From: an uncultured Glaciecola sp.
GTDB taxonomy: Bacteria; Pseudomonadota; Gammaproteobacteria; Enterobacterales; Alteromonadaceae
Reading direction: 5' to 3'
Assembly (NCBI GenBank): GCA_947496235.1
Contig: CANMCE010000003.1
Location: 1 to 64,000, forward strand
DNA: 64,000 nt
The notes below the pieces were generated by a model. The model was given only the letters and a program-made list of their open reading frames with translations, searched no databases and was not told where the DNA came from. Each line of letters begins with the position of its first letter. Position 1 is the first letter of the stretch. Positions 40,596 through 50,345 of this stretch are shown one piece after another. A program made the translations under genes and the position numbers.

Positions 40596-43154
40596 ATGAA
40601 AAACAGCTTAAGCAAGTTGTTGCTTGCAGCTACTTTGGTCAGTTTTCAGGCCAGTGTCTGGGCAGAAGAAGAAGCAAAAAAAGAAGAAGAGGATAAAGAC
40701 CCCACTTTATCTGAAATTTTGGAGAAACAAGAAGCCTTTGAAGGCTTTCTCGACATCTACCGCGATAACAAAGATGGCGCTGGGCTTATAGTGATTGAAG
40801 AATCAGATTTAAATAAGCCATTTCTTTATATTGCCAGTGCTACAGACGGTGTAGTCGCCGCAGGTACTTTCAGAGGTCAATACCGTGAAACTAAACTGAT
40901 TGAGTTTAGACGCCGTTTTAACAGAATTGATGTGGTTTCTACTACTCCAAGATTTTACTTTGATCCAGAAAGTGCAATTAGCCGCGCCGCCGATGCTAAT
41001 ACCAGTGAAGCGATTCTAGTTTCCACCGAAATCAAACATGATGAAGAAGGTAAAATAGCCTTTTCATTGCAAAGCTTAGTAAAAAACGAAGACTTGCATA
41101 GAGTATCTCCGATGCCTTCAGGCAATCCTGAAATTGATAAAAATCGTTTTGATCCAGGCAAATTCTCAGCCGACAAGTCACGTATTACTGACATCAACAA
41201 TTTCCCTGAAAATACGCACATAGTTGTAGATTACGTTTATGAAAACTCTACTCCAAAAGTGTTTGGGGGCAGTGAAATTGCGGACCAACGTTATACTACC
41301 CTTAGCATTCAGCATGCTTTTGTGAAAGTACCAGAAAATAACTTCCAGGCCCGTAAGGACGATCCTCGTGTTGGTTATTTCACTCAACAATTTGATGACC
41401 TTACAACCGACCAAACCGTAAATTTCCGTGATGTTATTAATCGCTGGCACCTAGAAAAGAAAGATCCAAATGCAGCCATTTCTGATCCAGTTGAACCTAT
41501 TGTTTGGTGGATTGAAAACACCACGCCAGTGGAATGGCGAGACACAATTACCGAAGCTGCTTTAGCTTGGAACTCATCTTTTGAAAAAGCAGGATTTAGT
41601 AACGCAATTCAGGTAAAAGTGCAGCCTGACGACGCTGATTGGTCTGCTGATGATGTTCGATACAATGTTCTACGCTGGACGTCTTCACCACAACCTCCGT
41701 TTGGTGGTTATGGACCAAGTGTTGCTCACCCACTCACGGGACAAATTCTCGCAGCAGATGTAATGCTCGAATACACATTCTTACAAGGCCGTTGGATAGC
41801 GGGTGAAATGTTTACCGATGGCGCTAACCCGCTCGGAAAACACCTTCCTCAGTCAGGTTTGACTGCTGAGCAAGTAAATTATTGTTCCCTTGGTCATGAG
41901 CTACAAATGGGCCAATTGTTTGGTAATTATGCTGGTCTGTCACAAGGTATAGGCGATATTGAAAAAGATCGTTTGTTACGTCAATCCATGCATTATTTAA
42001 TTCTACATGAAATAGGCCACACACTCGGTTTGAATCATAATATGATGGCTACCCAACTGCATGGCCCTAAAGAAGCCCATGATATAGAGGTAACTAATGG
42101 TATTTTGGCTGGTTCAGTAATGGATTACCCTGCGGTTAACTATGCGCCTGTAGGCATGGAGCAAGGTGATTTTTACACTGAAAAACCAGGACCTTATGAT
42201 GATTGGGTAATTGAATATGGTTATTCAGTGGCTTTAGAAGACCCTGAAGCTGAAGAGGCACGTCTAAATGCAATTTTATCCCGTTCTGCTGAACCTGAAT
42301 TAGCCTTTGGTAACGATGCAGACGACATGAGAGCCCCTGGACGTCATGTAGATCCAAGAATCAATATTTTTGATATGTCCAGTGATGCTATCGAGTATGC
42401 AAGCGATAGGATAGAACTGGTTGAAGACGTAGCAGGCAAGTTAAAAGATAAATTATTGGTAGATGGTCGCTCACACAATGATTTGGTGGTAGGGACCAAT
42501 GTAATTTTCAATGAATTTGCCCGTCAAGCTAGCGTTGTAAGTCGCTATATAGGTGGCGTTTATTTAAATCGTGCTTTTGTTGGTCAAGAAGGTTATACAC
42601 AGCCTTTAACACCTGTACCAAAGAAAGATCAGAAACGCGCTATGCAATTACTAAGCAAACAGTTATTTGCCCCGGATGCAGTTGAGGAGATGGAAAACCT
42701 TTACGCTTATTTACAACGCCAACGTCGTGGCTTTAGTGGTTGGGGACGTGATGAATCTCCGCGTGTGCATGATATGTTGTTAAATGTTCAACGCTCAGTG
42801 CTTGATCACTTAATGCATCCAAATGTTGCAAAACGCATTACCGATACAGCCACTTTCGGCAACGAATATCCTTTAAATGAAGTGATGCAGGATTTAACCA
42901 ATGGCATTTTCAGCTCAGATATTAAAGGTAGCGTTAATAGCTATCGTCAAAATCTGCAAGTGGAATATGTGGAACGCTTAATTGCAGCTGCTGGTTTAGA
43001 AAAAGCAAGTAGCTATGACAATATAATGCAAGCTGTTGCCACTCATGAATTAAAGCGTATTAAAGATATGGCGGACAATAGTCGAGGTGACAACGCCTCT
43101 GAAATCCACAAAGCATTTATTGTGGATAAGATAGATCGCGCTTTTGAAGCCTAA
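40596..43154 (+). CDS. Secreted zinc-dependent metalloprotease (DUF5117/DUF4953 type)
   Basis: An 852-residue protein with a signal peptide (1-23, cleaved after VWA) and an acidic, Lys/Glu-rich N-terminus. The zinc site is HEIGHTLGLNHN (His471, Glu472, His475, His481), the metzincin pattern HExxHxxGxxH. A Met-turn candidate is SVMDYPAVN about 30 residues on. The arrangement matches the large DUF5117-DUF4953 metalloproteases of marine bacteria. The upstream gap of 138 bp contains a candidate ribosome site AAGGAAG. A strong terminator follows, so it stands alone. Substrate not known; location periplasm or outside. Confidence 0.88.
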   Translation: MKNSLSKLLLAATLVSFQASVWAEEEAKKEEEDKDPTLSEILEKQEAFEGFLDIYRDNKDGAGLIVIEESDLNKPFLYIASATDGVVAAGTFRGQYRETKLIEFRRRFNRIDVVSTTPRFYFDPESAISRAADANTSEAILVSTEIKHDEEGKIAFSLQSLVKNEDLHRVSPMPSGNPEIDKNRFDPGKFSADKSRITDINNFPENTHIVVDYVYENSTPKVFGGSEIADQRYTTLSIQHAFVKVPENNFQARKDDPRVGYFTQQFDDLTTDQTVNFRDVINRWHLEKKDPNAAISDPVEPIVWWIENTTPVEWRDTITEAALAWNSSFEKAGFSNAIQVKVQPDDADWSADDVRYNVLRWTSSPQPPFGGYGPSVAHPLTGQILAADVMLEYTFLQGRWIAGEMFTDGANPLGKHLPQSGLTAEQVNYCSLGHELQMGQLFGNYAGLSQGIGDIEKDRLLRQSMHYLILHEIGHTLGLNHNMMATQLHGPKEAHDIEVTNGILAGSVMDYPAVNYAPVGMEQGDFYTEKPGPYDDWVIEYGYSVALEDPEAEEARLNAILSRSAEPELAFGNDADDMRAPGRHVDPRINIFDMSSDAIEYASDRIELVEDVAGKLKDKLLVDGRSHNDLVVGTNVIFNEFARQASVVSRYIGGVYLNRAFVGQEGYTQPLTPVPKKDQKRAMQLLSKQLFAPDAVEEMENLYAYLQRQRRGFSGWGRDESPRVHDMLLNVQRSVLDHLMHPNVAKRITDTATFGNEYPLNEVMQDLTNGIFSSDIKGSVNSYRQNLQVEYVERLIAAAGLEKASSYDNIMQAVATHELKRIKDMADNSRGDNASEIHKAFIVDKIDRAFEA

Positions 43155-43178
43155 ACAGCCACACTAGCAACCTAATCA

Positions 43179-43206
43179 AAGGAAACCCTCGGGTTTCCTT
43201 TTTTAT
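43179..43206 (+). terminator. Rho-independent terminator of the metalloprotease gene
   Basis: GGAAACCC (43181-43188) pairs with GGGTTTCC (43191-43198), with AA before and a run of T after the stem. It starts 27 bp past the stop codon. Confidence 0.9.
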
Positions 43207-43413
43207 TTCGAGCCTGTTTACGCATTTTCTAATCAGCCAGTACTTGCATTCAAAGTCAAATACAGTGAGTATTAGACTATATTCTCGAGGGAAATAGGAT
43301 GTACCTAGTTTAGCAGGGGATATTAAATAAGATGTAGGTCTGAAGCTTTCGTTCTAAATAGCTCAAAACCTAGTTTTCGTCGAAATTTAATAGCTGCTCG
43401 GTTTTAGAATACT

Positions 43414-46400
43414 ATGAAGAAGATTTTTTATTTAGTTTGTTTTCTGATTGCATATGGTTCGTTGTATCCGTTTACTTTTGAGTTAAGTAATTTCTCCCAA
43501 GAACGGCTTAGCCTTTTACTCAATTTCTCAATATTTCGCACTAATTTCTCAGATATTATTGCCAACATAGTGCTTTTTGTTCCATTCGGGTTTCTGTTTT
43601 GTAGTAGCTACCCTAGGTTTAATAAATTCCCGCACTTTCTAATTCCAACTGTACTTTGCTTCATATTTGCTTATGTCATTCAAATATTTCAACTATGGTT
43701 TATTGATAGAGCACCTTGGGGCGGCGATGCCATTTGGAATTTAGTGGGGTTTGCTTTTGGTGCTTGTGTATATGCAATTAGCAGCTTTTCTAACACTCGT
43801 TTACTAGAAGGTAATCAAGTCAACAATAAATTAGCACTGGTATTTGCCATAGCTATAATTCTACTTCAACTTTCTCCTTTTGCACCTACTGTCGATTTCC
43901 AAGTTTTAAAAGATAACATTAAGCAGCTAATCGCAAATCCTGACGTTGATTTTTATTGGGTATTTGAGAACTTTGTGCTTTGGACCTTTGTCTTTTTCTG
44001 CCTTTCCATTGCGACTAAAAAACACAATATTTACAGTAAATTTATTGTCTTAACCTGCATAGTTCTTGGACTTAAATTCATTATCATTTCCAGCGATATC
44101 AATTTATCTAAAATGGTGGGGGCGCTGTTAGCGCTCTCTTTGTGGCCAATTTTAAAACAGAAAGTTGGCTTTAAAACCCTGTCAGTCCTGATGTTCTTGG
44201 TAATTTTAGGCAATGGTCTTTACCCTTTCACATTTAGAGAGACTCAATCAGCCTTTAATTGGATTCCCTTTACAGGCGCCATGGGCGGCAATATTTTACT
44301 TAATATTTTAGCGGTAAGTAAAAAGCTCCTGTTCATGACGTTATTCATCTGGAGCTTATATAAAGCCACTAACAAACTAATGGTGGCTAGCATTTTTACC
44401 TCAGTTTTTATTTTTTTACTCGAGTATACCCAGACCTTTTTTATCTATTCAGTGCCCGAATCTACCGATGCCCTGCTTGCCTTATTTGCAGGGTTTATTT
44501 TGCATCAAGTAAATCTACACAAGCCTCACCAGCAGAGCTCAGCAGAACAAATAGAAGAAGTTAAAGCTCACTCCATTCAGTCAGAAAAAGTGCTAAGCAA
44601 GTCTTCCATTGGCTACATAGCCTCTCTAGACGGTTTACGAGCAATAGCTGCCGTCTCTGTTTTTATCGTACATTTTCAGCAATTTACTAAGGTATCTGGC
44701 AGTGCTGGCATGTTTGATTTTGAACGTTTAATGATAAACGGAAACACAGGCGTTGCTTTGTTTTTTATTCTCAGTGGTTTTCTATTATCGATGCCCTTTT
44801 GGGGCAAGGCTGAATCAAACCAGTTGCCCAACATTAAAGAGTATTTTGCCAATCGAGCACTTAGAATAATTCCTATTTATTACATCTGCCTATTTGCTTT
44901 GTTAGCCTTAAAGGGCTTTTCCGGAGCAGATGCAAATTTCAACAATATTATCTCTCATTTGTTCTTTCTGCATAATCTTAAAGATTATCAAGTTATGAGT
45001 TTAAACCCTCCATTTTGGACGCTAGCAGTTGAATTCCAGTTTTACCTGCTTTTACCTTTATTTTTCTTAGCCATAAAGCCTCTATCGACCATTTTTAAAC
45101 AAACCAGCATCTTTTTATTAGCTATCGGCTTATTCTTGCTTCATATTTGGCTGATGCATAAGCTGGAATCTTACACTGACTGGCCAATTACTTTTTCTTT
45201 AATTTGGCCATTTGGATTTGAAAGTCATGCTAATTTTTCAGGTGCATTAAAATATTCAACCCTTGCTCACCTGCCCCACTTTTTATTAGGTGTTTTTACT
45301 GCAAGCATATTTCTTAAAGTTAAAAATGTATCTTCAACTATCTTATTTGATTTACTTTTTTGGAGTGCCTTAATTGCATCTTTCATCATTTTAGCAACAC
45401 CTCTTGATGATAGTCTGCAAGTGACATATGGAAGATATAACTTTCCTTATATTCCTCTACTCTTAGCAACTGTACTTTTGTCTGCACCATTGAGTAAAAC
45501 GGCGAAATTCCTACTAGAATCGTCCATGATAAAGTTTATCGGTGTGGTTTCGTACGGTATTTATATTTTTCATTACCCGATTCAAAAAGCAGGTTTCCTA
45601 GCCTTTAACATGTTAAATATATCGTTAAGTGATTATGCCGTAGTTTATGGTCTGGCAACTTTTGTTTTGACATTGTTTGTTGCAGGAATATCTTATTATT
45701 TTATAGAACGCCCAATAATGCGAAAATATAAATCAACGCGCATCAGGGAAAAAGTGCCTCCCAAGGCCGAAAATGCAGTCAAGCTTACTAGTACAAAGAA
45801 GAAAGGTAGCAATATGTTAGTGTTTAGTTCCAAGAAGTACGCTATTTATTCCATATGTTTATGCTGCTTAATCGCGGTCGCTCTTTTTTATTTTAGTAGG
45901 GAACCAGAAACAAAGATTCAAATAGATCAACCCTCATGGGCGGGCAATAAAACGAATGAGATAATATTCGATCACCATGCCCACACCACTTATTCTGATG
46001 GAAGTCTTAGTGTAGATGCATTAGTTGAACAGGGATATTTGAAAGGCTGTGACGCAATGAGCATCACTGACCACGGCGGCAATAAAAGCATTATGTCTCT
46101 GGATAAATTTGCTCAGATCAGAGATTTAAGAGAACAATATAAAGGCATGCTCATTTTCAATGGCGTTGAAGTTGGTATGCCGTCATACTTTGGTAGAGAA
46201 CACGTTAATATACTTGTTACACCGGCCTCTGAGGAAAGAGTGCTTTCTAAAGTAATGGCAAACTTATTGTCACAAAACGATCTATCAAAACAAGATTGGG
46301 ATGTATCTGTACTTGAAGCCGTAAATTTGGAAAAGGGAGAAGCAGTAGCTATTTATAATCACCCAACACGCAAAGATGAATCTTTAGATGAAAATATGAG

Positions 46401-47094
46401 TGATTTAAGTATCTGGAATAAAAATGGAAGGCTAATTTCCTCTATTTCTGGAGCGCCTGGACATCAAAATAGAGATGATATCGGAAGCTATTTTGGTGTT
46501 TTTAAAACCAAAGATCGCTGGGATCCTGGAGTAGAAGAAGTTGGCGGTTTTTGGGACAAATTATTAGAAAAAGGACAACGAATTTGGGGGGCTATTGCGT
46601 CCTCTGATTTTCATGATTTCAATATGGATTATGCCCCTTGTGAATTCTCACGAATTCATATCAGAGCGCCTGAATTTAATTATAAAGGGATAATAACCGC
46701 TTTGGACAAAGGCACCTTTTGGGCAGATCATGGTAAGCTATTAAAAACTTATGATTTTTCTATCACCGCCTCCAACTCAAACGAACAAATCTTCCCCGGT
46801 GGAACCATTAAAATAAAGGGAGAAAGTGAATTACTTTCAGTCAACTTATCCTTTGTACGAAATGAGCAATACAAAGACGATTTTATGCGCGCCGATATTA
46901 TTACTAATTGTGGCCCATCAGGTGTTGCATTATCATCTGACTACGTGCCACCTGAAAAATCCAGATCTCTGCTATTCTTACCTGTTAATAAAAAAGTGCA
47001 ACAATGTTACGTAAGAACCAGATTAGTCAGAGAAACACCGGAAGAACATGACTTAAGCGCCTATTCAAACCCGATTTTTATCGAGTTTGAATAG
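43414..47094 (+). CDS. Four-part membrane protein: VanZ-VanZ-acyltransferase 3-PHP
   Basis: A 1226-residue protein. Two VanZ-like membrane modules come first (about 1-125 with SLYPFTF and NIVLFVPFGFLF; about 265-370 with GLYPFTF and a matching FNWIPF...NILLN). An acyltransferase 3 domain follows (about 400-765: SLDGLRAIAAVSVFIVHF, FFILSGFLLSM, FWTLAVEFQFYLL). After a basic linker and one more membrane helix (about 807-830) comes a PHP-type metal hydrolase domain (about 850-1130: DHHAHTTYSDGS, SITDHGGN, IFNGVEVG, YNHPTR, SSDFHDF). By the positive-inside rule the PHP part faces the periplasm. The frame is open throughout. It stands at the edge of the second glycan locus and may modify a glycan; its substrates are unknown. 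Confidence 0.85.
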   Translation: MKKIFYLVCFLIAYGSLYPFTFELSNFSQERLSLLLNFSIFRTNFSDIIANIVLFVPFGFLFCSSYPRFNKFPHFLIPTVLCFIFAYVIQIFQLWFIDRAPWGGDAIWNLVGFAFGACVYAISSFSNTRLLEGNQVNNKLALVFAIAIILLQLSPFAPTVDFQVLKDNIKQLIANPDVDFYWVFENFVLWTFVFFCLSIATKKHNIYSKFIVLTCIVLGLKFIIISSDINLSKMVGALLALSLWPILKQKVGFKTLSVLMFLVILGNGLYPFTFRETQSAFNWIPFTGAMGGNILLNILAVSKKLLFMTLFIWSLYKATNKLMVASIFTSVFIFLLEYTQTFFIYSVPESTDALLALFAGFILHQVNLHKPHQQSSAEQIEEVKAHSIQSEKVLSKSSIGYIASLDGLRAIAAVSVFIVHFQQFTKVSGSAGMFDFERLMINGNTGVALFFILSGFLLSMPFWGKAESNQLPNIKEYFANRALRIIPIYYICLFALLALKGFSGADANFNNIISHLFFLHNLKDYQVMSLNPPFWTLAVEFQFYLLLPLFFLAIKPLSTIFKQTSIFLLAIGLFLLHIWLMHKLESYTDWPITFSLIWPFGFESHANFSGALKYSTLAHLPHFLLGVFTASIFLKVKNVSSTILFDLLFWSALIASFIILATPLDDSLQVTYGRYNFPYIPLLLATVLLSAPLSKTAKFLLESSMIKFIGVVSYGIYIFHYPIQKAGFLAFNMLNISLSDYAVVYGLATFVLTLFVAGISYYFIERPIMRKYKSTRIREKVPPKAENAVKLTSTKKKGSNMLVFSSKKYAIYSICLCCLIAVALFYFSREPETKIQIDQPSWAGNKTNEIIFDHHAHTTYSDGSLSVDALVEQGYLKGCDAMSITDHGGNKSIMSLDKFAQIRDLREQYKGMLIFNGVEVGMPSYFGREHVNILVTPASEERVLSKVMANLLSQNDLSKQDWDVSVLEAVNLEKGEAVAIYNHPTRKDESLDENMSDLSIWNKNGRLISSISGAPGHQNRDDIGSYFGVFKTKDRWDPGVEEVGGFWDKLLEKGQRIWGAIASSDFHDFNMDYAPCEFSRIHIRAPEFNYKGIITALDKGTFWADHGKLLKTYDFSITASNSNEQIFPGGTIKIKGESELLSVNLSFVRNEQYKDDFMRADIITNCGPSGVALSSDYVPPEKSRSLLFLPVNKKVQQCYVRTRLVRETPEEHDLSAYSNPIFIEFE

Positions 47095-47102
47095 ATTTTT
47101 TA

Positions 47103-48116
47103 TTAGCCGTAATAGTCGACATACCAATCGACAAAGGCTTTGATACCTGTGTCTAAATCGGTGGAAGGGCGATAACCTACATCATGTACCAAGGCTTCCA
47201 CATCAGCGTAAGTTGCTTCAACGTCACCAGGCTGCATTGGAAGCATATTCTTAATAGCTTGTTTGCCCAAGGCTTTTTCAATAGATTCAATAAAAGTAAG
47301 TAAATGAACCGGCGTTTGCGCACCTATATTGTAAACTCGCCATGGTGCCTTGCTTGAACTAGATTGAGGCTGTAACCCGTCCCATTCAGGATTGCCTTGT
47401 GCAACATGTAAAGTCGATTGCACAACCCCCTCAACAATATCGTCAATATAAGTAAAGTCTCGCCTATGATTACCATAATTATAAACGTCAATGGGCTTAT
47501 CTTGAGAAATTGCTTTAGTGAATTTAAATGGTGCCATGTCAGGTCTGCCCCACGGACCGTAAACGGTAAAAAATCTTAATCCTGTGGTCGGCAATTGATA
47601 CAAATGCGAATATGTGTGAGCCATTAGCTCATTTGATTTTTTACTCGCTGCATACAAAGACAATGGATGATCCACATTGTCTTCCACTGAAAAAGGCATT
47701 TTTTCATTTGCGCCATACACCGAACTACTTGATGCATAACATAAATGAGTAACCTTATGATGTCGGCATCCCTCTAAAATATTCATAAACCCAACAATAT
47801 TCGATTCAATATAAGCATGTGGATTTTCTATTGAATAACGAACTCCAGCTTGAGCGGCTAAATGAATAACATGGGTAAACTGATGTTCGGCAAAAAGTGC
47901 TTCCATCGCAGCTCTGTCTGCAATGTTCATTTCTATAAAACTGAAGTTAGATGCATTTGAATGGGAGTTGACCCATTTTAGTCTATCCAGTTTTAGCGAA
48001 ACTTCATAATAGTCATTGTTATTATCAATTCCTACTACCTGATAATTATCAGATAAAAGCCTTCGGACTGTGCTAGCGCCAATAAATCCAGACGCACCTG
48101 TTACTAAAAATTTCAT
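47103..48116 (-). CDS. UDP-glucuronate 4-epimerase-like NAD-dependent epimerase
   Basis: A 337-residue extended short-chain dehydrogenase. It has GASGFIGASTVRRLL at the N-terminus, DNNNDYYEVSLKLDRL, HLAAQAGVRYSIENPHAYIESN, SSSSVYG and the catalytic YAASKKSNE, and RFFTVYGPWGRPDMAPFKFTKAI. The last segment is diagnostic for UDP-glucuronate 4-epimerases, which make UDP-galacturonate. It is the last gene of the minus-strand HprK-related cassette. Its substrate UDP-GlcA could come from Ugd at 3.4-4.7 kb. It ends 8 bp from the convergent giant fusion gene. Confidence 0.9.
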   Translation of the reverse strand: MKFLVTGASGFIGASTVRRLLSDNYQVVGIDNNNDYYEVSLKLDRLKWVNSHSNASNFSFIEMNIADRAAMEALFAEHQFTHVIHLAAQAGVRYSIENPHAYIESNIVGFMNILEGCRHHKVTHLCYASSSSVYGANEKMPFSVEDNVDHPLSLYAASKKSNELMAHTYSHLYQLPTTGLRFFTVYGPWGRPDMAPFKFTKAISQDKPIDVYNYGNHRRDFTYIDDIVEGVVQSTLHVAQGNPEWDGLQPQSSSSKAPWRVYNIGAQTPVHLLTFIESIEKALGKQAIKNMLPMQPGDVEATYADVEALVHDVGYRPSTDLDTGIKAFVDWYVDYYG

Positions 48117-48127
48117 GTAAAATTCCC

Positions 48128-49243
48128 TTATTTTAGTCCTTGTGACTTTGAATCTTCTGGTGTAAAAAAGTGTTCACCCATAATTTTCGTCACTATGCCC
48201 CTAAAAGACTTCATTGAAATATGGTAAATCAATAGTCCTATGGGCATTTTAATAAAATGCCCTCTCAACATAGCGAAAAAGTGCGCTGTCGCGTGTTTGC
48301 TATGTTGTATTAGAGGGTGAGTTGGTACGAAAATTCGTGAAAAAATACTGATATCTAACCACACTCTAAATTTGCTTTTTTCCCCAAGCGCATGGGTTAT
48401 TAAAACATCTGAGCAATTAAAACCTAACGTATGATTAATAAAATATAATGCTAAGCCAGTTTCATATAAAAAGCCAACATCTTTAGCCACTTCAAGAACA
48501 TCCTCTATAAAGCTTTGTTCTTGTGACACCAGCATAAAATATAAATCAAACAGATCGCGAAGAGCTGTTTTGTACTCTTCATTTCTGAATAAATGCACCG
48601 CACTGTGAACAAACTGCATCTCAGGGTTTAATACCTGAATACCGTCCGCTCGAGTTTGAATGTAAGGAACTAATTTTGCGACCTTTGGGCTGTCTTTGGA
48701 TACCACTGGGATAATATTATGATGAACATCTATACTAGTACCACGTGTGATGTGCTGCATTGGTGGTATTTCGTGGGCCCACTTTCGATAATACATGTCA
48801 TCATAGTCACTAATCTCAGTGTAAGCCCACCCATCCAAAACTAACGCTTGCTCACATTGTTTTATGTTTTTTTCTTCGACCAGTACATCAATATCAGAAT
48901 ATATTCGTCCTTTTGATAATGGGAGCTTGGCCAAGCTATAAGCTGCACCTTTTAAGAAAACGACAAATTCAGAGGTTTCAGATAAAATATCTTTGATTCG
49001 CAAAGCTTCAACGGTGACTTGTTCATTTTGCCGAGAAACCACGACTAATGCATTTAACAAATGCCGTTTTGTTTGTTCTGGTAAATCTTCAAATACTTGC
49101 TGTTCTTGCGCCAAAACAGCAAAGGTCGCTAGCAATTTTTGCTGTCTTAATACTATCACTAAGTCACTCAACTGCTTTTGCGATAAACTAGTTACAATTG
49201 AAGGCCTTAATATACAATCTTTAATCAATTCCGGCGCTATCAT
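48128..49243 (-). CDS. Nucleotidyltransferase family protein (NTP_transf_5 type)
   Basis: A 371-residue protein with a nucleotidyltransferase core of the PF14907 kind. FLKGAAYSLAKLPLSKGRIYSDIDVLVEE near residues 97-125 gives the metal-binding DxD (SDIDVLV), followed by WAHEIPPMQHITRGTSIDVHHNIIP and a helical C-terminal half (LRDLFDLYFML). Such proteins recur in exosortase-linked EPS loci next to an HprK-related kinase. It overlaps the kinase gene by 4 bp and is 11 bp from the epimerase gene. The reaction is not known. A role in priming or nucleotidylating something in this pathway is inference. Confidence 0.82.
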   Translation of the reverse strand: MIAPELIKDCILRPSIVTSLSQKQLSDLVIVLRQQKLLATFAVLAQEQQVFEDLPEQTKRHLLNALVVVSRQNEQVTVEALRIKDILSETSEFVVFLKGAAYSLAKLPLSKGRIYSDIDVLVEEKNIKQCEQALVLDGWAYTEISDYDDMYYRKWAHEIPPMQHITRGTSIDVHHNIIPVVSKDSPKVAKLVPYIQTRADGIQVLNPEMQFVHSAVHLFRNEEYKTALRDLFDLYFMLVSQEQSFIEDVLEVAKDVGFLYETGLALYFINHTLGFNCSDVLITHALGEKSKFRVWLDISIFSRIFVPTHPLIQHSKHATAHFFAMLRGHFIKMPIGLLIYHISMKSFRGIVTKIMGEHFFTPEDSKSQGLK

Positions 49244-50109
49244 GTGTTTGTTATCCTCTCAGACAAAAAACGCTCTACTTCTTCAACATTGTTGTAGTGG
49301 ATTTCATAAAGAAAGGCATTTTCGATTAAAGCAGTAGCTGTATCAAACCCAAGAGTGCCAAGTAAATTGAAATTAAATGCATTGTTAGCGAACTGCATAA
49401 AAGCGTTCGCTTTATCTAATTCATAAATATCCAAAAACAGGCTTTTGTCATAATTAGGAAACACAACACCAACAACTCTGGCTTGCTCTCGAGCGCATGC
49501 TAGAGAATTGTCTGAAGGCGCCATATGTGCAACATCACCTTTGTGAGTTGCAAAAGCTGTATCAGAATACGCCAGGTCGGGAAACCATTGCTTACATAGA
49601 TTGATAGACGCGTTCTTCAAGCATATAGCTCTTACAAAAGGTGTTACATTAAGCTCGTATGGTGTAATAAGCGCCATTTCATCAGACAGTAGTCGCCAAC
49701 CGTGGTTTGCCAAATAAGCAGTTAGGGTACTTTTACCTGAACCAGGAGGCGCGGGAAACAAAATGGCCTTACCGTCTTTTGCCAAAACAGCAGAGTGAAT
49801 TATGACATGCTGAAATTCATGTAAAGCCACCGTCCAATTCATTCCCCATTCTAACATTGCAAAGGCTTGATTGGCTGGCAAGGGTTTGAACGGTTCTCTG
49901 TCATCACATTTAAAGGTAACTTGTGATTTTGTTAATCGTCGAATACCACCAGTGTAAGTAAGAGATAAATGATAATCGACAGAAGCACGAAAATCTTTTT
50001 CTGTTAGAAAGTGGCTCTTATAAATACGTTTTGCATTTTCAACCACCATGGGAACATTGGTAGAAATTTGAAAAACAAAGGGGGACGTATTGAGTTGGAA
50101 CTCCTGCAT
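49240..50109 (-). CDS. HprK-related kinase A
   Basis: A 289-residue P-loop protein of the HPr kinase-like group. The ATP loop is FPAPPGSGKSTLTAYLA near residues 115-131, followed by WRLLSDEMALITP, which gives the acidic residues after the loop. The N-terminal 100 residues are unlike true HPr kinase. It fits the HprK-related kinase A family (TIGR04352), found in exosortase genomes beside a PqqD-like protein and a nucleotidyltransferase, exactly as here. No HPr or PTS gene is in the window, so the target is unlikely to be HPr. It overlaps the nucleotidyltransferase gene by 4 bp. Confidence 0.85.
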   Translation of the reverse strand: MQEFQLNTSPFVFQISTNVPMVVENAKRIYKSHFLTEKDFRASVDYHLSLTYTGGIRRLTKSQVTFKCDDREPFKPLPANQAFAMLEWGMNWTVALHEFQHVIIHSAVLAKDGKAILFPAPPGSGKSTLTAYLANHGWRLLSDEMALITPYELNVTPFVRAICLKNASINLCKQWFPDLAYSDTAFATHKGDVAHMAPSDNSLACAREQARVVGVVFPNYDKSLFLDIYELDKANAFMQFANNAFNFNLLGTLGFDTATALIENAFLYEIHYNNVEEVERFLSERITNT

Positions 50110-50114
50110 TTTAC

Positions 50115-50339
50115 TTATAGGTCATCTTTTGCTTTGGTGAGTATACCTTTGTCGATCAAGGTTTCTATATGTTGCATTTGATCATCATCGGCAAGCCTAG
50201 TGCCATCTAAAATAGCCATAAATGCGTCAGTGTCAATAAAAGAAGTGGTAATATCCATGTTCACAGTGTTAAAAAATGTGACACCTGAATTATCAGAAAA
50301 GGGATGCATTAGCATCCCTTGTTTTAATTTAAGCTTCAC
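50115..50339 (-). CDS. PqqD-like small protein of the HPr-rel-A system
   Basis: A 74-residue protein with the winged-helix-like pattern of PqqD-type peptide chaperones: an N-terminal beta-hairpin (LMHPFSDNSGVTFFNTVNMDITTSFIDTDAF) and a short helical end (DDQMQHIETLIDKGIL). Its position directly before the HprK-related kinase matches the HPr-rel-A PqqD family (TIGR04353). PqqD proteins usually bind a precursor peptide for a modifying enzyme, but no radical-SAM enzyme is present here. It lies 6 bp after the Tat-exported unknown and 5 bp before the kinase gene. The gene is short, so the family call rests largely on context. Confidence 0.75.
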   Translation of the reverse strand: MKLKLKQGMLMHPFSDNSGVTFFNTVNMDITTSFIDTDAFMAILDGTRLADDDQMQHIETLIDKGILTKAKDDL

Positions 50340-50345
50340 TTACTA

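Noticed and set aside
41178-41450. Antisense open frame of 90 codons in the metalloprotease gene
   Set aside because: It lies wholly inside a well supported gene on the other strand and has no ribosome site or family features.
46826-47014. Plus-strand 62-codon frame inside the end of the giant fusion gene
   Set aside because: It is in another frame of a clear coding region and has no independent support.
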